From Erwinia endophytica (GTDB taxonomy: Bacteria > Pseudomonadota > Gammaproteobacteria > Enterobacterales > Enterobacteriaceae): a DNA stretch of 64,000 nucleotides. The notes under the pieces were generated by a model that had not been told where the DNA came from, made no database searches, and was given only the letters and a program-made list of their open reading frames with translations. This document shows positions 1-8,523 of this stretch, piece after piece. How positions within the stretch are numbered: position 1 is the first letter of the stretch; every line of letters begins with the position of its first letter. The stretch covers positions 310,001 to 374,000 of the forward strand of contig NZ_RQVV01000053.1 in the NCBI RefSeq assembly GCF_009295515.1, written 5' to 3'. A program made the position numbers and the translations under genes.

Positions 1-260
1 ATGGCCTTCCATGCGGCAATCTGCTCTGGGGTATGCAGACCGGGTGCGCCGGCATAACCTTTAGCCTGGAAAGAAACCTGAGTGGCTTCGGTAATGATCA
101 GACCGGCACTGGCGCGTTGACGGTAATATTCACCCATCAGCGGCGTAGGAATATCCCCCGGCTCAATGCTGCGCAGACGAGTCAATGGCGCCATAAATAC
201 GCGGTTCGGTACGGTGATCGCCCCGGTTTTTAATGGGGTAAATAACTTCTTTAGTTCCAT
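1..260 (-). CDS. nemA: N-ethylmaleimide reductase (old yellow enzyme family), 5' part only
   Basis: This is the first 86 codons of an FMN-dependent flavoprotein that reduces electrophilic alkenes and nitro compounds; the rest lies beyond the left edge. The translated start ([20 protein letters not shown]) and the following [13 protein letters not shown] and [16 protein letters not shown] segments match the E. coli NemA N-terminus closely from memory. An AGGAGTGA ribosome site precedes the ATG. It lies 45 bp downstream of nemR on the same strand, as in the E. coli nemRA operon, so it is probably co-transcribed and repressed by NemR. Identification is confident; nothing can be said about the missing C-terminus. 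Confidence 0.93.
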   Translation of the reverse strand, partial: MELKKLFTPLKTGAITVPNRVFMAPLTRLRSIEPGDIPTPLMGEYYRQRASAGLIITEATQVSFQAKGYAGAPGLHTPEQIAAWKA

Positions 261-305
261 ACTTCACTCCTGGTGGTAGACCGGTCAACTAGAAACAGTG
301 TTTTT

Positions 306-899
306 TTAAAGGGGTTCAGGCAGCATCCGCGTCATCTCCTGCCAGGCATTCATCAACGGCCTGTTATCACGGGAGATTTTGCTCTGCAGACTGGCACCCA
401 GCCACAACATATACAGATTCTGCGCACAAGTTTCAGGGGGGACTGACAACTGTAAGCTCCCCTGTTGCTCAGCTCGTTCCAGCGCGATACTTAGCGTGGA
501 CATCAGCGCTTTTGACCCGTTGTCCAGTGCGATACGCATTGGTTCCGACAGGTCACAAACTTCCGCCGACAATTTGACTGACAGGCAACCCGCAAAGGAG
601 TGGTCCTGGCAGAAAGTTGTGAGTGACTGCTGATAATAATCAAGGATGCGTTGACGCTGATTGCCCTGGTGATCTTCCAGATATTCGTGAAGACGCTGAT
701 GATAAATGGCAAAATAACGTTCAAGCATCGCGACGCCGAACGCCTCTTTCGACGGGAAGTAGTGGTAAAACGACCCTTTCGGCACCTCAGCCACTTTCAG
801 TAGCTCGATCAATCCCATACCGTTGAAGCCGCGCTGAATGCACAACTGCTCACCAGTTATCAGAAGATGTTCTCGGGTGTCGTATCGGGTCGATTTCAT
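306..899 (-). CDS. nemR: TetR-family repressor NemR, electrophile/hypochlorite sensing
   Basis: A 197-residue TetR-family regulator that represses nemA and its own gene. The N-terminal helix-turn-helix contains the NemR-like segment EVPKGSFYHYFPSKEAFGVA. The two cysteines of the sensing loop (GCLSVKLSAEVCDLSE) are conserved; in E. coli the first is the residue modified by electrophiles and bleach. An upstream ATG at 944 would add 15 residues and put the operator inside the coding region. The start at 899 gives the family length and aligns with the E. coli start just before DTREHLL, so I chose it. It follows eptA on the same strand after a 37-bp gap that holds a perfect palindrome. Confidence 0.92.
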   Translation of the reverse strand: MKSTRYDTREHLLITGEQLCIQRGFNGMGLIELLKVAEVPKGSFYHYFPSKEAFGVAMLERYFAIYHQRLHEYLEDHQGNQRQRILDYYQQSLTTFCQDHSFAGCLSVKLSAEVCDLSEPMRIALDNGSKALMSTLSIALERAEQQGSLQLSVPPETCAQNLYMLWLGASLQSKISRDNRPLMNAWQEMTRMLPEPL

Positions 900-910
900 G
901 ATTTTCACTG

Positions 911-932
911 TATCAGACCGATCGGTCTGATA
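911..932. promoter_or_regulatory. Probable NemR operator, perfect 22-bp palindrome
   Basis: The half-site TATCAGACCGA is followed directly by its exact reverse complement. The palindrome lies between the eptA stop and the nemR start, 12 bp upstream of the chosen ATG. The core AGACCGATCGGTCT resembles the known enteric NemR operator from memory. The position is right for autorepression of nemRA. Binding by NemR is inference. Confidence 0.75.
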
Positions 933-936
933 CAAA

Positions 937-2577
937 TTATCCATTTTGGACCTGGCACGATTTGATCATGTCCAGCGCCGGTTGGTACTCTTTCGTCTGC
1001 ACGTTCAGCATGCCCAATAGGGTATGGAAAATATTGTCCTGGGAAACCTCAGCGGTTTTTGCCGACTGCTGTAAACATGACTGATTAATGCCATAAGTGT
1101 GGGCGTAATCATCAGACATCCACAACAGGAAGGGAATATGCGTTTGCTGCGATGGGGCGAAAACATAAGGTGTGCCGTGTAGATACATACCGTGTTCACC
1201 CAGTGATTCACCGTGATCGGACAGGTAAACCAGTGCCACATTGAATTTGTTACTGTAAGACTTCAGCAGACTGATCGTGCTGTCCACCATCGAATCGGTA
1301 TACAGTATTGTGTTGTCATAGGTATTCACCAGTGTCTGATGGTCGCAATCCTGGATTTGATTGCTGTCGCAGGTGGGGGTGAACTTACGCATCGCCGTCG
1401 GATAGCGTTGGTAATACGCCGGGCCATGGCTCCCCATCTGGTGTAGTACAATCACCGTGTCATCTTTTATGCTGTCAATATAGTTATTCAGGCGGTACAT
1501 CAGCACATCGTCCAGACAGTAATCATGCTGGCAAAGGGCGCTGACATGCCATCGGGTCATGTCGCTATGCGGCACACGATCACAGGCACCTTTACAGCCG
1601 CCGTCATTTTCGCGCCATAACACGTTGATTCCGGCATGGGCCATGACATCCAGTAAGCCTTCCTGATGATGCGCCAGGTTGGCATCATAATGTCTGCGCG
1701 GCATGTTGGAGAACATGCACGGCACAGAGACCGCGGTTTCCGTACCGCATGAGCTGGCGTTGGGATAATAAATGACGTTATCGTGCTGCAATTTGGGATT
1801 GGTATCACGTGCGTAACCGCCCAGCGAAAAGTCTTCCGCACGCGCAGTTTCACCCAACACAAAAATGACCAGTGTTTTTTTCTTTTCGGCTTTAATCAGT
1901 GAGCCTTTTTGCGCATCCAGACCAATTTTCACCAGCGGCTGATCGCCAACCAGCCAGCGGTTATCCGCATAGTGTCCCAGACTGCTGACCACGTTGACTG
2001 GGGTTATCATTTTTACCAGGTTTTTATTGTTGCGGACCAGCGAAGCGTAATCTTTATAAAACAGCGAGGCGATCAGCAGTACCAGCAGTACAGAAGCCAG
2101 CGCGGTTACCGCCCGGAACGCGATATTCATCCACCATGGCCGATGGGTACCGATGCGGATAAAGGCGACAAAGACGGCAGGGATTATCCCCATAATCGTC
2201 AGCCACAGTAGATAGTGTGGGCTGAGCAGGGCACTGGCTTCCTGGACATCAGTTTCAAACACGTTCTGGATCATGTTGCTGTCGATGACTGTGCCGAAAC
2301 TGTAAATAAAATAGTTTGCGGTAGCGCTGATGATAAGCAGAATGATAAACAGGGGTTTACGCAGCCAGGGTACGGCGGCGATGCTGAAGATAAACAAGAA
2401 GGCGCTGAACAGCACCATCGGCACCGTTGCGGCAAAAATATAGTCCCGCGCTGAGAGATAGGGAATGGTCTCCCAGGTACGGCTGAGAAAGACAGCATTG
2501 AGGATAAAGGTGAAGAACAGAGCGGCGTAAACGTTAAAAGTACTTTCGTTACAACGTAACTTATTCAAAAAGTTCAT
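937..2577 (-). CDS. eptA: Lipid A phosphoethanolamine transferase EptA (PmrC)
   Basis: A 546-residue inner-membrane enzyme that transfers phosphoethanolamine from phosphatidylethanolamine to lipid A phosphate, lowering surface charge and giving polymyxin resistance. The first ~170 residues hold five hydrophobic segments; the rest is a periplasmic alkaline-phosphatase-like domain. Visible active-site elements are VLGETARAE (metal-binding Glu), TETAVS near residue 280 (acceptor Thr) and LSDHGESLGEHG (metal-binding Asp/His). Length equals E. coli EptA (547). An AGGAAA ribosome site precedes the ATG. Unlike E. coli, where eptA sits with pmrAB, it is inserted between nemR and ydhL and has its own PmrA-box-like repeats upstream. 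No pmrAB is present in the window. Confidence 0.95.
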   Translation of the reverse strand: MNFLNKLRCNESTFNVYAALFFTFILNAVFLSRTWETIPYLSARDYIFAATVPMVLFSAFLFIFSIAAVPWLRKPLFIILLIISATANYFIYSFGTVIDSNMIQNVFETDVQEASALLSPHYLLWLTIMGIIPAVFVAFIRIGTHRPWWMNIAFRAVTALASVLLVLLIASLFYKDYASLVRNNKNLVKMITPVNVVSSLGHYADNRWLVGDQPLVKIGLDAQKGSLIKAEKKKTLVIFVLGETARAEDFSLGGYARDTNPKLQHDNVIYYPNASSCGTETAVSVPCMFSNMPRRHYDANLAHHQEGLLDVMAHAGINVLWRENDGGCKGACDRVPHSDMTRWHVSALCQHDYCLDDVLMYRLNNYIDSIKDDTVIVLHQMGSHGPAYYQRYPTAMRKFTPTCDSNQIQDCDHQTLVNTYDNTILYTDSMVDSTISLLKSYSNKFNVALVYLSDHGESLGEHGMYLHGTPYVFAPSQQTHIPFLLWMSDDYAHTYGINQSCLQQSAKTAEVSQDNIFHTLLGMLNVQTKEYQPALDMIKSCQVQNG

Positions 2578-2624
2578 GGCTTTCCTGCGGTAAAAAACTC
2601 TGCTACGCAGGGTAGCCTTGTAAC

Positions 2625-2652
2625 CTTAGAGCAACCTTAACCAGCCCTTAAT
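2625..2652 (+). promoter_or_regulatory. Candidate PmrA box: three 11-bp-spaced CTTAAN repeats
   Basis: CTTAGA, CTTAAC and CTTAAT follow one another with exactly five bases between each, about 50-75 bp upstream of the eptA start. The PmrA/BasR consensus is YTTAAK-N5-YTTAAK, so the second and third repeats form a near-consensus box and the first is a weaker third copy. This supports PmrAB control of the relocated eptA. Function is inferred from motif and position. Confidence 0.7.
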
Positions 2653-2798
2653 AATACTCTGAGTTTACCGGTGTCAGTGGGGGATAATGTGAGTGGTTGT
2701 AAAAATGTGCTGACTGTCGGTCATAATCCTGGTGGCTGCTTGCGAAGAAGGAATAACCGATCTTCAATAGAAGGGCGATGCATGTATCAGGAGTCACG

Positions 2799-3038
2799 GT
2801 GGCTGAGCAATTAGAGTTTTTCCCGGTTCCTAATCCCTGTCGTGGGATTTGTCAGGTTGATCAACGCGGATACTGTCGCGGCTGCATGCGCAGTCGCGAC
2901 GAGCGTTTCAACTGGATAAAATTTAGCGACGCGCAAAAGCGGGAGGTGTTGCGGTTGTGTCGTCAGCGGTTCCAGCGCCTGCAGCGGGTCGGGAAAACCG
3001 ACCTTCCTGACGAGCCGGAACAGCCATCGCTGTTTTGA
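2799..3038 (+). CDS. ydhL: DUF1289 small cysteine-rich protein YdhL
   Basis: A 79-residue protein of unknown function with the DUF1289 pattern: PCRGICQVD, GYCRGCMRSRDE and a C-terminal DEPEQPSLF that matches E. coli YdhL from memory. The cysteines (C-x3-C, C-x2-C) suggest metal binding, not shown here. An in-frame ATG lies 21 bp further upstream, but AGGAG at 2789-2793 sits five bases before the GTG at 2799, and that start gives exactly the E. coli length, so GTG is preferred. In E. coli ydhL is next to nemR; here eptA separates them. The stop codon abuts the stop of the convergent gene on the other strand. Confidence 0.88.
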   Translation: MAEQLEFFPVPNPCRGICQVDQRGYCRGCMRSRDERFNWIKFSDAQKREVLRLCRQRFQRLQRVGKTDLPDEPEQPSLF

Positions 3039-3371
3039 CTATTCCACTACGCGGATATGATCGACATCGATTTCGATATGGTCGTCGTCGTCTTTGTCCG
3101 TATCGCCTGTCACGCGAACGGTTTTACCAATGGCGACATTTTCATCTTCCCAGTCATCATCATCAATATCGACCTTGATGCGCCCGGTACTGTCTTCCAG
3201 CCAGTATTTATCATCATCATTGGCCCGGGCGGTAATTTTGCCTGTCAATGTAACCCGGCTGTCATCGTGTAGTGATTTTGCCTGTTTTACGGTGACGGAT
3301 TTTCCCTGTCCATCGGCTAAGGTGGAAAAAGTGCAGGCAAGCAGGCAGAGGGTAATCAGCAGTTTCTTCAT
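3039..3371 (-). CDS. YgiW/YdeI-type periplasmic OB-fold (BOF) stress protein
   Basis: A 110-residue secreted protein. Residues 1-19 form a signal peptide (basic start, hydrophobic core, probable cleavage after TLA). The mature part has the BOF pattern seen in YgiW, YdeI and VisP: VTVKQAKSLHDDSRVTLTGK, then YWLEDSTGRIKVDID and a strand IEIDVDHIRVVE. The middle is unusually acidic, with runs of Asp (DIDDDDWED, DTDKDDDDHIE). Relatives are linked to peroxide, copper, peptide or cationic-peptide stress; the exact role here is unknown. It stands alone between ydhL and ydhK, and its stop codon touches that of ydhL. Confidence 0.8.
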   Translation of the reverse strand: MKKLLITLCLLACTFSTLADGQGKSVTVKQAKSLHDDSRVTLTGKITARANDDDKYWLEDSTGRIKVDIDDDDWEDENVAIGKTVRVTGDTDKDDDDHIEIDVDHIRVVE

Positions 3372-3490
3372 CGTGTATCCCTTACGAAATGGAGTCCATT
3401 AAAAAATTAGCTCGGGAAGTATAAATCAGCGCGCTTATTTTATGTAACGCCAATTTTAACTGCGTAGCGCGGCAACTGTGGGGGCTGAAG

Positions 3491-5512
3491 TCAGTGTGAG
3501 GTTATTCTGGCGTCTTCCGGCAATGCCTGTTTCAACTGTGCCAGCGAACAGTAAAGCCGCCAGATTATCCCGGCCAGTTCGGTTTCCCGTGGGGTGCCAT
3601 CAGCGGCTAATGTAGTCACCATATCCTGCAATTCATCCAGTGTTTCATTGAGCGAACTGTGTTTTACGCCGCGTTCACTGATGATGCGATGTAAATCTTT
3701 CAGTGTGGCTTCTCGCATGCTGGCAAGCGTGGGAGAGTCGGTTTTCCAGTTACGTAGCTGCCAGACAATATGCGAACAGTTCAACAGTACCACTCCCCAG
3801 CGCAACAGCCAGGTTTTTGCGGTCTCATCACGACTGGCAACTAATTGATTAATCCGATGATAAATACGTGACTCAAAACGGCTCTGACTGAGGTGTGGAT
3901 GGCGGCTTAACTGATCGAGAAACTCACGCCGCAGGGCGCGGATATGACGACGGCTACGACGCTTGTCAGAACTGGGGCGCAGGATCTGAAAGGCCAGCCA
4001 CACCAGCATGACACCGCATACTTTGGCAATATTGTCATTGAGAAAACCTTGGTAGTCGTAAGTCGGCGGGTTGGTTACTGCCAGAAATGACCCGCCGAAA
4101 AGAATCAACTGTGACCAGAGACTGGCCCGTTTGGGCTGCTGTAACTTAAACAGATGCAGGGTTAACAGCAAAGGGAACAGAAAAATCAGGAATTGCCAGA
4201 GTACGCTGACCTGCACCATCAAACCAAATTTAATCAGAAAGCTGAACACGGACAACAGTGACAGGGTCTTCAACAGCAGAGATACGCTACTGGTGGGGGA
4301 AGGCACGGTGGAGTAAAGCACACAACTGATAGCGGCCAGAGTCAACGCTGCCTCGCCGGAATCCCATTGTGTGGTAATGGTGAAGGCACAGCCCAGCATA
4401 ATAACCACAAAGGTACGAAACGCGCTCCAACTGGCTTCGGCGCTGTCACTGTGTCTGGCCAGCGCCGGAACGGGAGGGGGGGAGAGCCGGGTATCGGCAT
4501 CAGCCCGTTCAAACTGACGTAACCAGCGGCTGATATTCAAGTACATCCAGCAAAAGTCACGTAAGCGATGCCAGAAAGCATGATGGCGAAAGTCGCCAGG
4601 ATCCAGCGGGGCGGCGTTTTTTAATATTTGCGCCAGCCGGTACTTATCACAGTCGCTTTTAGCCAGTTCACTGAGCAACTGCTGCATGGCTGTGAACAGT
4701 TCTTCCGGGGGATCCTGCCAGTTTAGCAGCATACGCCGCAAACTGGAGATAACACTGGTCAGGCGCAATTGTTGGTGAAGCACGTAGTTAAGAACGTTGT
4801 TTTGACGGCGAAAACGGTAATGGCTCCAGAACGCCTGAATACGCAACAGGTTCATGGTCAGGATTTGACTGATCACGTTTTCATGGGCGCTACGGACGTT
4901 ATCGGTGGTTTCCTTTTGCAATAGCAAACTGGCATGCTCCAGCAGTCGTGTATGCAGATTCTTGAGGGAGGTAATCAAGGCATCGCCATCCGAAGTGCTG
5001 GGCAGGATCATCATCATCAGCCCGCCACACAGAATGCCAACAATCACCTCGCAAATTCGGGCTTGCGTGATAGTCCAAAGGTCACTGATATCAGTCACAT
5101 TTACGGTGGTAAAGGCGATAATGGCGGCGGTATAGCCGGCCAGAGAAAAGGCGTAAGAGACATTGTTCTGATAGTGATTGGCGATATAAGTACACAATGA
5201 CAGCCACGCGGCGATAGTCAGCGCAAACAGCCATGGTTCATTCAGGGTATGGCCGGCAATCAGCAACGCCGCACTGGCACCTGTCAGGCTGCCGGCGATG
5301 CGTCCGAGGCTTTTACTGATAACCCCTCCGACGGTAGGGAAGCTGAGTACCCCAGCCGAGGTCATCGCCCAATAGGGCTCATCCAGATCCAGCCCGTAGG
5401 CAATCCCGAGTGCCAGACACATCGCAATGGCGTTGCGCAAGGCATAACGCCACTGGCCGCTGGTGGCTTTGACCCACGGCAACTGCCCCCATTCCAGCCA
5501 GTTCAGGTTCAT
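3491..5512 (-). CDS. ydhK: FUSC-family inner-membrane efflux protein YdhK (AaeB-like)
   Basis: A 673-residue protein of the fusaric acid resistance/aromatic acid exporter family. Two blocks of hydrophobic segments (about residues 20-175 and 365-490) flank soluble regions, the usual AaeB/FUSC layout. The N-terminus ([33 protein letters not shown]) is typical. It is the last gene of ydhI-ydhJ-ydhK, its ATG overlapping the YdhJ stop by 4 bp. With the HlyD-type adaptor YdhJ it should form a tripartite-style efflux system; the substrate is unknown. Synteny with slyA supports the ydhK name. Confidence 0.9.
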   Translation of the reverse strand: MNLNWLEWGQLPWVKATSGQWRYALRNAIAMCLALGIAYGLDLDEPYWAMTSAGVLSFPTVGGVISKSLGRIAGSLTGASAALLIAGHTLNEPWLFALTIAAWLSLCTYIANHYQNNVSYAFSLAGYTAAIIAFTTVNVTDISDLWTITQARICEVIVGILCGGLMMMILPSTSDGDALITSLKNLHTRLLEHASLLLQKETTDNVRSAHENVISQILTMNLLRIQAFWSHYRFRRQNNVLNYVLHQQLRLTSVISSLRRMLLNWQDPPEELFTAMQQLLSELAKSDCDKYRLAQILKNAAPLDPGDFRHHAFWHRLRDFCWMYLNISRWLRQFERADADTRLSPPPVPALARHSDSAEASWSAFRTFVVIMLGCAFTITTQWDSGEAALTLAAISCVLYSTVPSPTSSVSLLLKTLSLLSVFSFLIKFGLMVQVSVLWQFLIFLFPLLLTLHLFKLQQPKRASLWSQLILFGGSFLAVTNPPTYDYQGFLNDNIAKVCGVMLVWLAFQILRPSSDKRRSRRHIRALRREFLDQLSRHPHLSQSRFESRIYHRINQLVASRDETAKTWLLRWGVVLLNCSHIVWQLRNWKTDSPTLASMREATLKDLHRIISERGVKHSSLNETLDELQDMVTTLAADGTPRETELAGIIWRLYCSLAQLKQALPEDARITSH

Positions 5513-6366
5513 GGCTGGATGGAGATAGTGCAGGTAGTCCCGGCGACCAGCGTCAGATCCTGCGGCACGCTGGTCAGGCGGATGCGCACCGGAACACGTT
5601 GCGCAAGGCGAACCCAGGGCACGTTGGGTTTAATATCCGGTACCAGGCCACTATCTGTTTCCACGCTTTGGTCGTAAATTGCGCGTCCAATGCTTTCCAC
5701 TTCTCCCGTTAACTGACGGTTATCGCTATACAGGCGGATAGTTGCTTTATAGCCAGGATGGATATGGCGTAGTTTGGTTTCTTCAAAATAGCCCATTACG
5801 TAGAAGGAATGGCTGTCGACCAGCGCAAAGAGTGGCGTGCCACTGGTGGCGTAATTGCCGGGGCGTACCACCAAATTACTGATCCAACCATCGGTGGGGG
5901 CATAGATCTGGGTCTGGGAAAGATTCCAGTTCGCCTGTTCAAGTTCGGCCGTGGCCGCCCTGGCATTTGCCTCCATGGCTTTAGCATTGAGATCAGCGGC
6001 ATCCAGATCTTCCGCAGAAATCACATTATGGGGCAGATTCTGACGGCGGCGCGCTTCATGCTGGGCTTTCTGCAAGTCTGACTGCGCTTTGGCCAGTTGC
6101 GCTTCGGCATTGAGTACCGCGATGCGGTAAGGTTCATCATCCAGCGTCAGAAGCCGGGTCCCTTTGGTGACAAACTGATTGTCTCTGATCGGCAATTGTA
6201 CAATGCGGCCTGACACCTGCGGGGTAATGTTGACCAGTTCGGCGCGGATTTTACCGTCACGGGTCCATGGGGATTGCATGTAATAGTTCCAAAGCCACCA
6301 TCCAGCCCCTAGCGCCGCGGCGAAAAAAATAAGGGTAGAAAAGTATTTTAACGTGCTGAATTTCAT
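5509..6366 (-). CDS. ydhJ: HlyD/EmrA-family membrane fusion protein YdhJ
   Basis: A 285-residue periplasmic adaptor anchored by one N-terminal segment (about residues 8-28, [20 protein letters not shown]). The barrel-sandwich lipoyl-like motif follows ([25 protein letters not shown]). A coiled-coil hairpin spans about residues 80-150, rich in A, E, Q and K, and the second lipoyl half is [18 protein letters not shown]. It bridges YdhK to an outer-membrane partner not encoded here. Start and stop overlap or abut the neighbours, so the three genes form one transcript. Confidence 0.9.
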   Translation of the reverse strand: MKFSTLKYFSTLIFFAAALGAGWWLWNYYMQSPWTRDGKIRAELVNITPQVSGRIVQLPIRDNQFVTKGTRLLTLDDEPYRIAVLNAEAQLAKAQSDLQKAQHEARRRQNLPHNVISAEDLDAADLNAKAMEANARAATAELEQANWNLSQTQIYAPTDGWISNLVVRPGNYATSGTPLFALVDSHSFYVMGYFEETKLRHIHPGYKATIRLYSDNRQLTGEVESIGRAIYDQSVETDSGLVPDIKPNVPWVRLAQRVPVRIRLTSVPQDLTLVAGTTCTISIQP

Positions 6367-6370
6367 GTAA

Positions 6371-6607
6371 TCACCAGGTGATAAGCAGCCACAACGAAGC
6401 GCTGACGCAGAGTATAAACAGCGAGAGATCCAAAAGCGTCGGATGCCAGATTTCGCCAGAGTAGATCCAATCCCGCAACAGTGGATGGAGAAGCAACCAG
6501 AAGAAAAACCCCATCAGCACCGCTTTAAACAGCGGGGGAAAATAGAGCGAGGCGCCGAAAATCAGATCAGTCAGTGGTGCTGAGAAAGCGTAGGCGGAAT
6601 AGCTCAC
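6371..6607 (-). CDS. ydhI: DUF1656 small inner-membrane protein YdhI
   Basis: A 78-residue protein with two hydrophobic segments (about residues 24-46 and 58-76) typical of the AaeX/YdhI family that accompanies FUSC-HlyD efflux pairs. It begins with GTG, with AAGGAA about ten bases upstream, and ends 4 bp before ydhJ. It is the first gene of the operon and is divergent from slyA; the shared 140-bp gap holds a SlyA-box-like sequence that may affect both directions. Its biochemical role is not established. Confidence 0.88.
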   Translation of the reverse strand: MSYSAYAFSAPLTDLIFGASLYFPPLFKAVLMGFFFWLLLHPLLRDWIYSGEIWHPTLLDLSLFILCVSASLWLLITW

Positions 6608-6727
6608 AAATAAATTCCTTCTCGTCTGGCCACGGGGTACGGGCAGGCTATCAATACGGTTTCATGGCCGTTGAATTTGTATTTTGTCTTGTAAACTCGC
6701 AGAATAGTCTAGAATGAGGCTTAATAG

Positions 6728-6739
6728 GTAGCAAGCTAA
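6728..6739. promoter_or_regulatory. Candidate SlyA binding site
   Basis: GTAGCAAGCTAA differs from the SlyA palindrome TTAGCAAGCTAA at one position. It lies between slyA and divergent ydhIJK, just upstream of the slyA ribosome site, fitting autorepression and possibly control of the efflux operon. Confidence 0.65.
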
Positions 6740-6755
6740 TTATAAGGAGATGAAA

Positions 6756-7193
6756 TTGGATACCCCACTAGGAACGGATCTCGCAAGATTAGTACGTATT
6801 TGGCGCTCGTTGATCGATCAACGTCTGAAGCCGCTGGAATTGACTCAGACCCACTGGGTTACGTTGCATAATATTCATCAACTGCCGCCGGAACAGTCAC
6901 AGATCCAGTTGGCCAAGGCGATTGGTATTGAACAACCTTCGCTGGTACGCACGTTGGATCAATTGGAAGACAAGGGATTAATCACCCGTACCACGTGTGC
7001 CAATGATCGTCGGGCGAAACGCATTAAGTTGACCGAGGAAGCCGCACCGGTTATCACTCAGGTCGAACAGGTGATTGATGCCACCCGGGATGACATTCTT
7101 TCTGGTATTTCTCAGCAGGAGATCGACAAACTGGTCACGTTGATTGCCAGACTGGAAAAAAACATCCTCGAACTGCAGAATCGCGATGAATAA
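6756..7193 (+). CDS. slyA: MarR-family transcriptional regulator SlyA, TTG start
   Basis: A 145-residue winged-helix regulator that counters H-NS silencing of virulence and envelope genes. The segment [20 protein letters not shown] and the recognition region [15 protein letters not shown] are almost the enteric SlyA sequence. Two starts are possible: ATG at 6750 directly abuts AAGGAG (no spacer), whereas TTG at 6756 has six bases between AAGGAG and the codon. The ribosome site therefore favours TTG, as reported for Salmonella slyA. A rare start codon limits translation. A SlyA-box-like sequence lies upstream and a hairpin terminator follows. Confidence 0.93.
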   Translation: MDTPLGTDLARLVRIWRSLIDQRLKPLELTQTHWVTLHNIHQLPPEQSQIQLAKAIGIEQPSLVRTLDQLEDKGLITRTTCANDRRAKRIKLTEEAAPVITQVEQVIDATRDDILSGISQQEIDKLVTLIARLEKNILELQNRDE

Positions 7194-7205
7194 AAAAACG
7201 GCAAT

Positions 7206-7237
7206 GGCCATAAAGCATTATGGCCTGCTGGTTTTTG
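7206..7237 (+). terminator. slyA terminator
   Basis: GGCCATAA and TTATGGCC form an 8-bp stem with an AGCA loop, followed within a few bases by GGTTTTTGG, 12 bp after the slyA stop. Confidence 0.7.
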
Positions 7238-7318
7238 GTATCATTTCTCAAGAAGAAGCCTTCTGTTTTGGGCTTACAGGAAAGATCTGGCGTTTTTATT
7301 AGCGCCTTTATGACCTTT

Positions 7319-7642
7319 TCAAATCTCTATGATTGCATCTGGCGCAAGGTGATTGGATCTGTTGCGCAAATACCCGGTTGATACATCATTTCTTGGCAAT
7401 GCGTTTAATTTTTCCCATGTGGTTCGCCAGAGCGCTGCAACCTCAGGCTTGAAGCTCAGGTTTTGTGCCAGTGACCCGTCGAGGACACTTCTCAATTCCA
7501 TCTTAACGAAAGTCACGATGTCATGATGGTGGAGCAGGGGTAAGTGATTAGCAGGGTGCCATTTAAGACGTTGCGTAATCTGCGGGATCATGCGTGGTGA
7601 GGGGATATACATCTGGTGGTAGCGAAGAATGTTCTGCGACAC
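7319..7642 (-). CDS. Hypothetical 107-residue protein between slyA and slyB
   Basis: I do not recognise this reading frame. It would start at GTG and encode 107 residues without a signal peptide or clear membrane segment; His-Pro-Leu-rich stretches (WHPANHLPLLHHHD) and a basic C-terminal half are the only notable features. The Shine-Dalgarno match (GGAG, one base from GTG) is badly spaced. In E. coli slyA and slyB are close convergent neighbours, so the DNA here looks inserted or diverged. It may be a remnant or non-coding. Confidence 0.3.
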   Translation of the reverse strand: MSQNILRYHQMYIPSPRMIPQITQRLKWHPANHLPLLHHHDIVTFVKMELRSVLDGSLAQNLSFKPEVAALWRTTWEKLNALPRNDVSTGYLRNRSNHLAPDAIIEI

Positions 7643-7766
7643 GCTCCGCTAATTTTAAAACGAACATGACGGAATGCCCTTACTCAGACTCGCCAGCCCC
7701 TGATGAAACAGGGGAGGCAACTCAGCCCTGAGGTGAGGGTGTTCCCACAGGGCAACGGGCGATTGG

Positions 7767-8234
7767 TTAGCGTGGTGAAACGGTAACTTGTCTGCCGTTG
7801 GAGGCAATAGCTACACGCATGCCTGGAGAGAAACGGCTGGCAGCCTGTTTTTGTACCACCATGATGGTGCTGCCGTCATCTTTACGGATTTCCAGCTCAA
7901 CACCCTGGGTTTTATTTATCGCACCCTGTACGCCTTGTCCAGCGACGCCACCGGCAACGGCACCCGCTGCGGTCGCCAGGCTACGGCCTGAACCCCCGCC
8001 GATGGTGTTACCGAGGAAGCCGCCCAACACGGCACCGCCGATCGCGCCGATCACATTATTCTCGTCGCCCGCCTGGATCTGTACCGGACGAACCGAAACC
8101 AACGTACCGTAAGTTACACTCTGAATCTGGCGTGCTTCAGAAGCACTGTAAACATCGCCAGAAAGCGTGCTAGTGTTGGCGCACCCTGCCAATGTCACAC
8201 CAGCCAGTGCCACAATTAACATACGCTTAAACAT
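7767..8234 (-). CDS. slyB: Outer-membrane lipoprotein SlyB
   Basis: A 155-residue lipoprotein of the Pal-like/glycine-zipper family that stabilises the outer membrane and is Mg2+/PhoP-linked in other enterics. The signal peptide ends in LAGC, so Cys18 is the lipidated residue. A glycine-zipper stretch follows (VIGAIGGAVLGGFLGNTIGG), then the conserved SYSTEM-like end KDDGSTIMVVQKQ and VSPR. An ATG six bases upstream exists, but AAGGAG is only two bases from it and eight from the ATG at 8234; the latter matches the family length of 155. No clear PhoP box was found on its own strand. Confidence 0.93.
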   Translation of the reverse strand: MFKRMLIVALAGVTLAGCANTSTLSGDVYSASEARQIQSVTYGTLVSVRPVQIQAGDENNVIGAIGGAVLGGFLGNTIGGGSGRSLATAAGAVAGGVAGQGVQGAINKTQGVELEIRKDDGSTIMVVQKQAASRFSPGMRVAIASNGRQVTVSPR

Positions 8235-8523
8235 GGTCATAACTCCTTTATTTTCTAATTGCTACCGTCAATTGTGTAGCGATCAATAACTTATATTATA
8301 TGGCACAAGCAATACTTGTCTCTTTTTTCTAACAAAAAAATGGTAATGACAAAATAGCGTAAGAGGCTTAAACCGGCATTCAATCAACTGCAAGTAGCTG
8401 TTAAATACGCTTAAAAAAAGTAACGTAGTTTAAAAATGTACAGTTAATCATAGAATTACCAGACCAATTTTGCGACGCTGTAAGTAAGAAAATTGATAAT
8501 CCTGACGGTTAAGGCATAAAAAT

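Noticed and set aside
277..293. TAGACCGGTCAACTAG near the nemA start as a second NemR operator
   Set aside because: Only one half resembles the 911-932 palindrome, and nemA is expected to be transcribed from the nemR promoter.
8399..8415. PhoP-box-like TGTTAA-N5-CTTAAA between slyB and anmK
   Set aside because: Matches to the hexamers are poor and the orientation faces anmK rather than the PhoP-regulated slyB.
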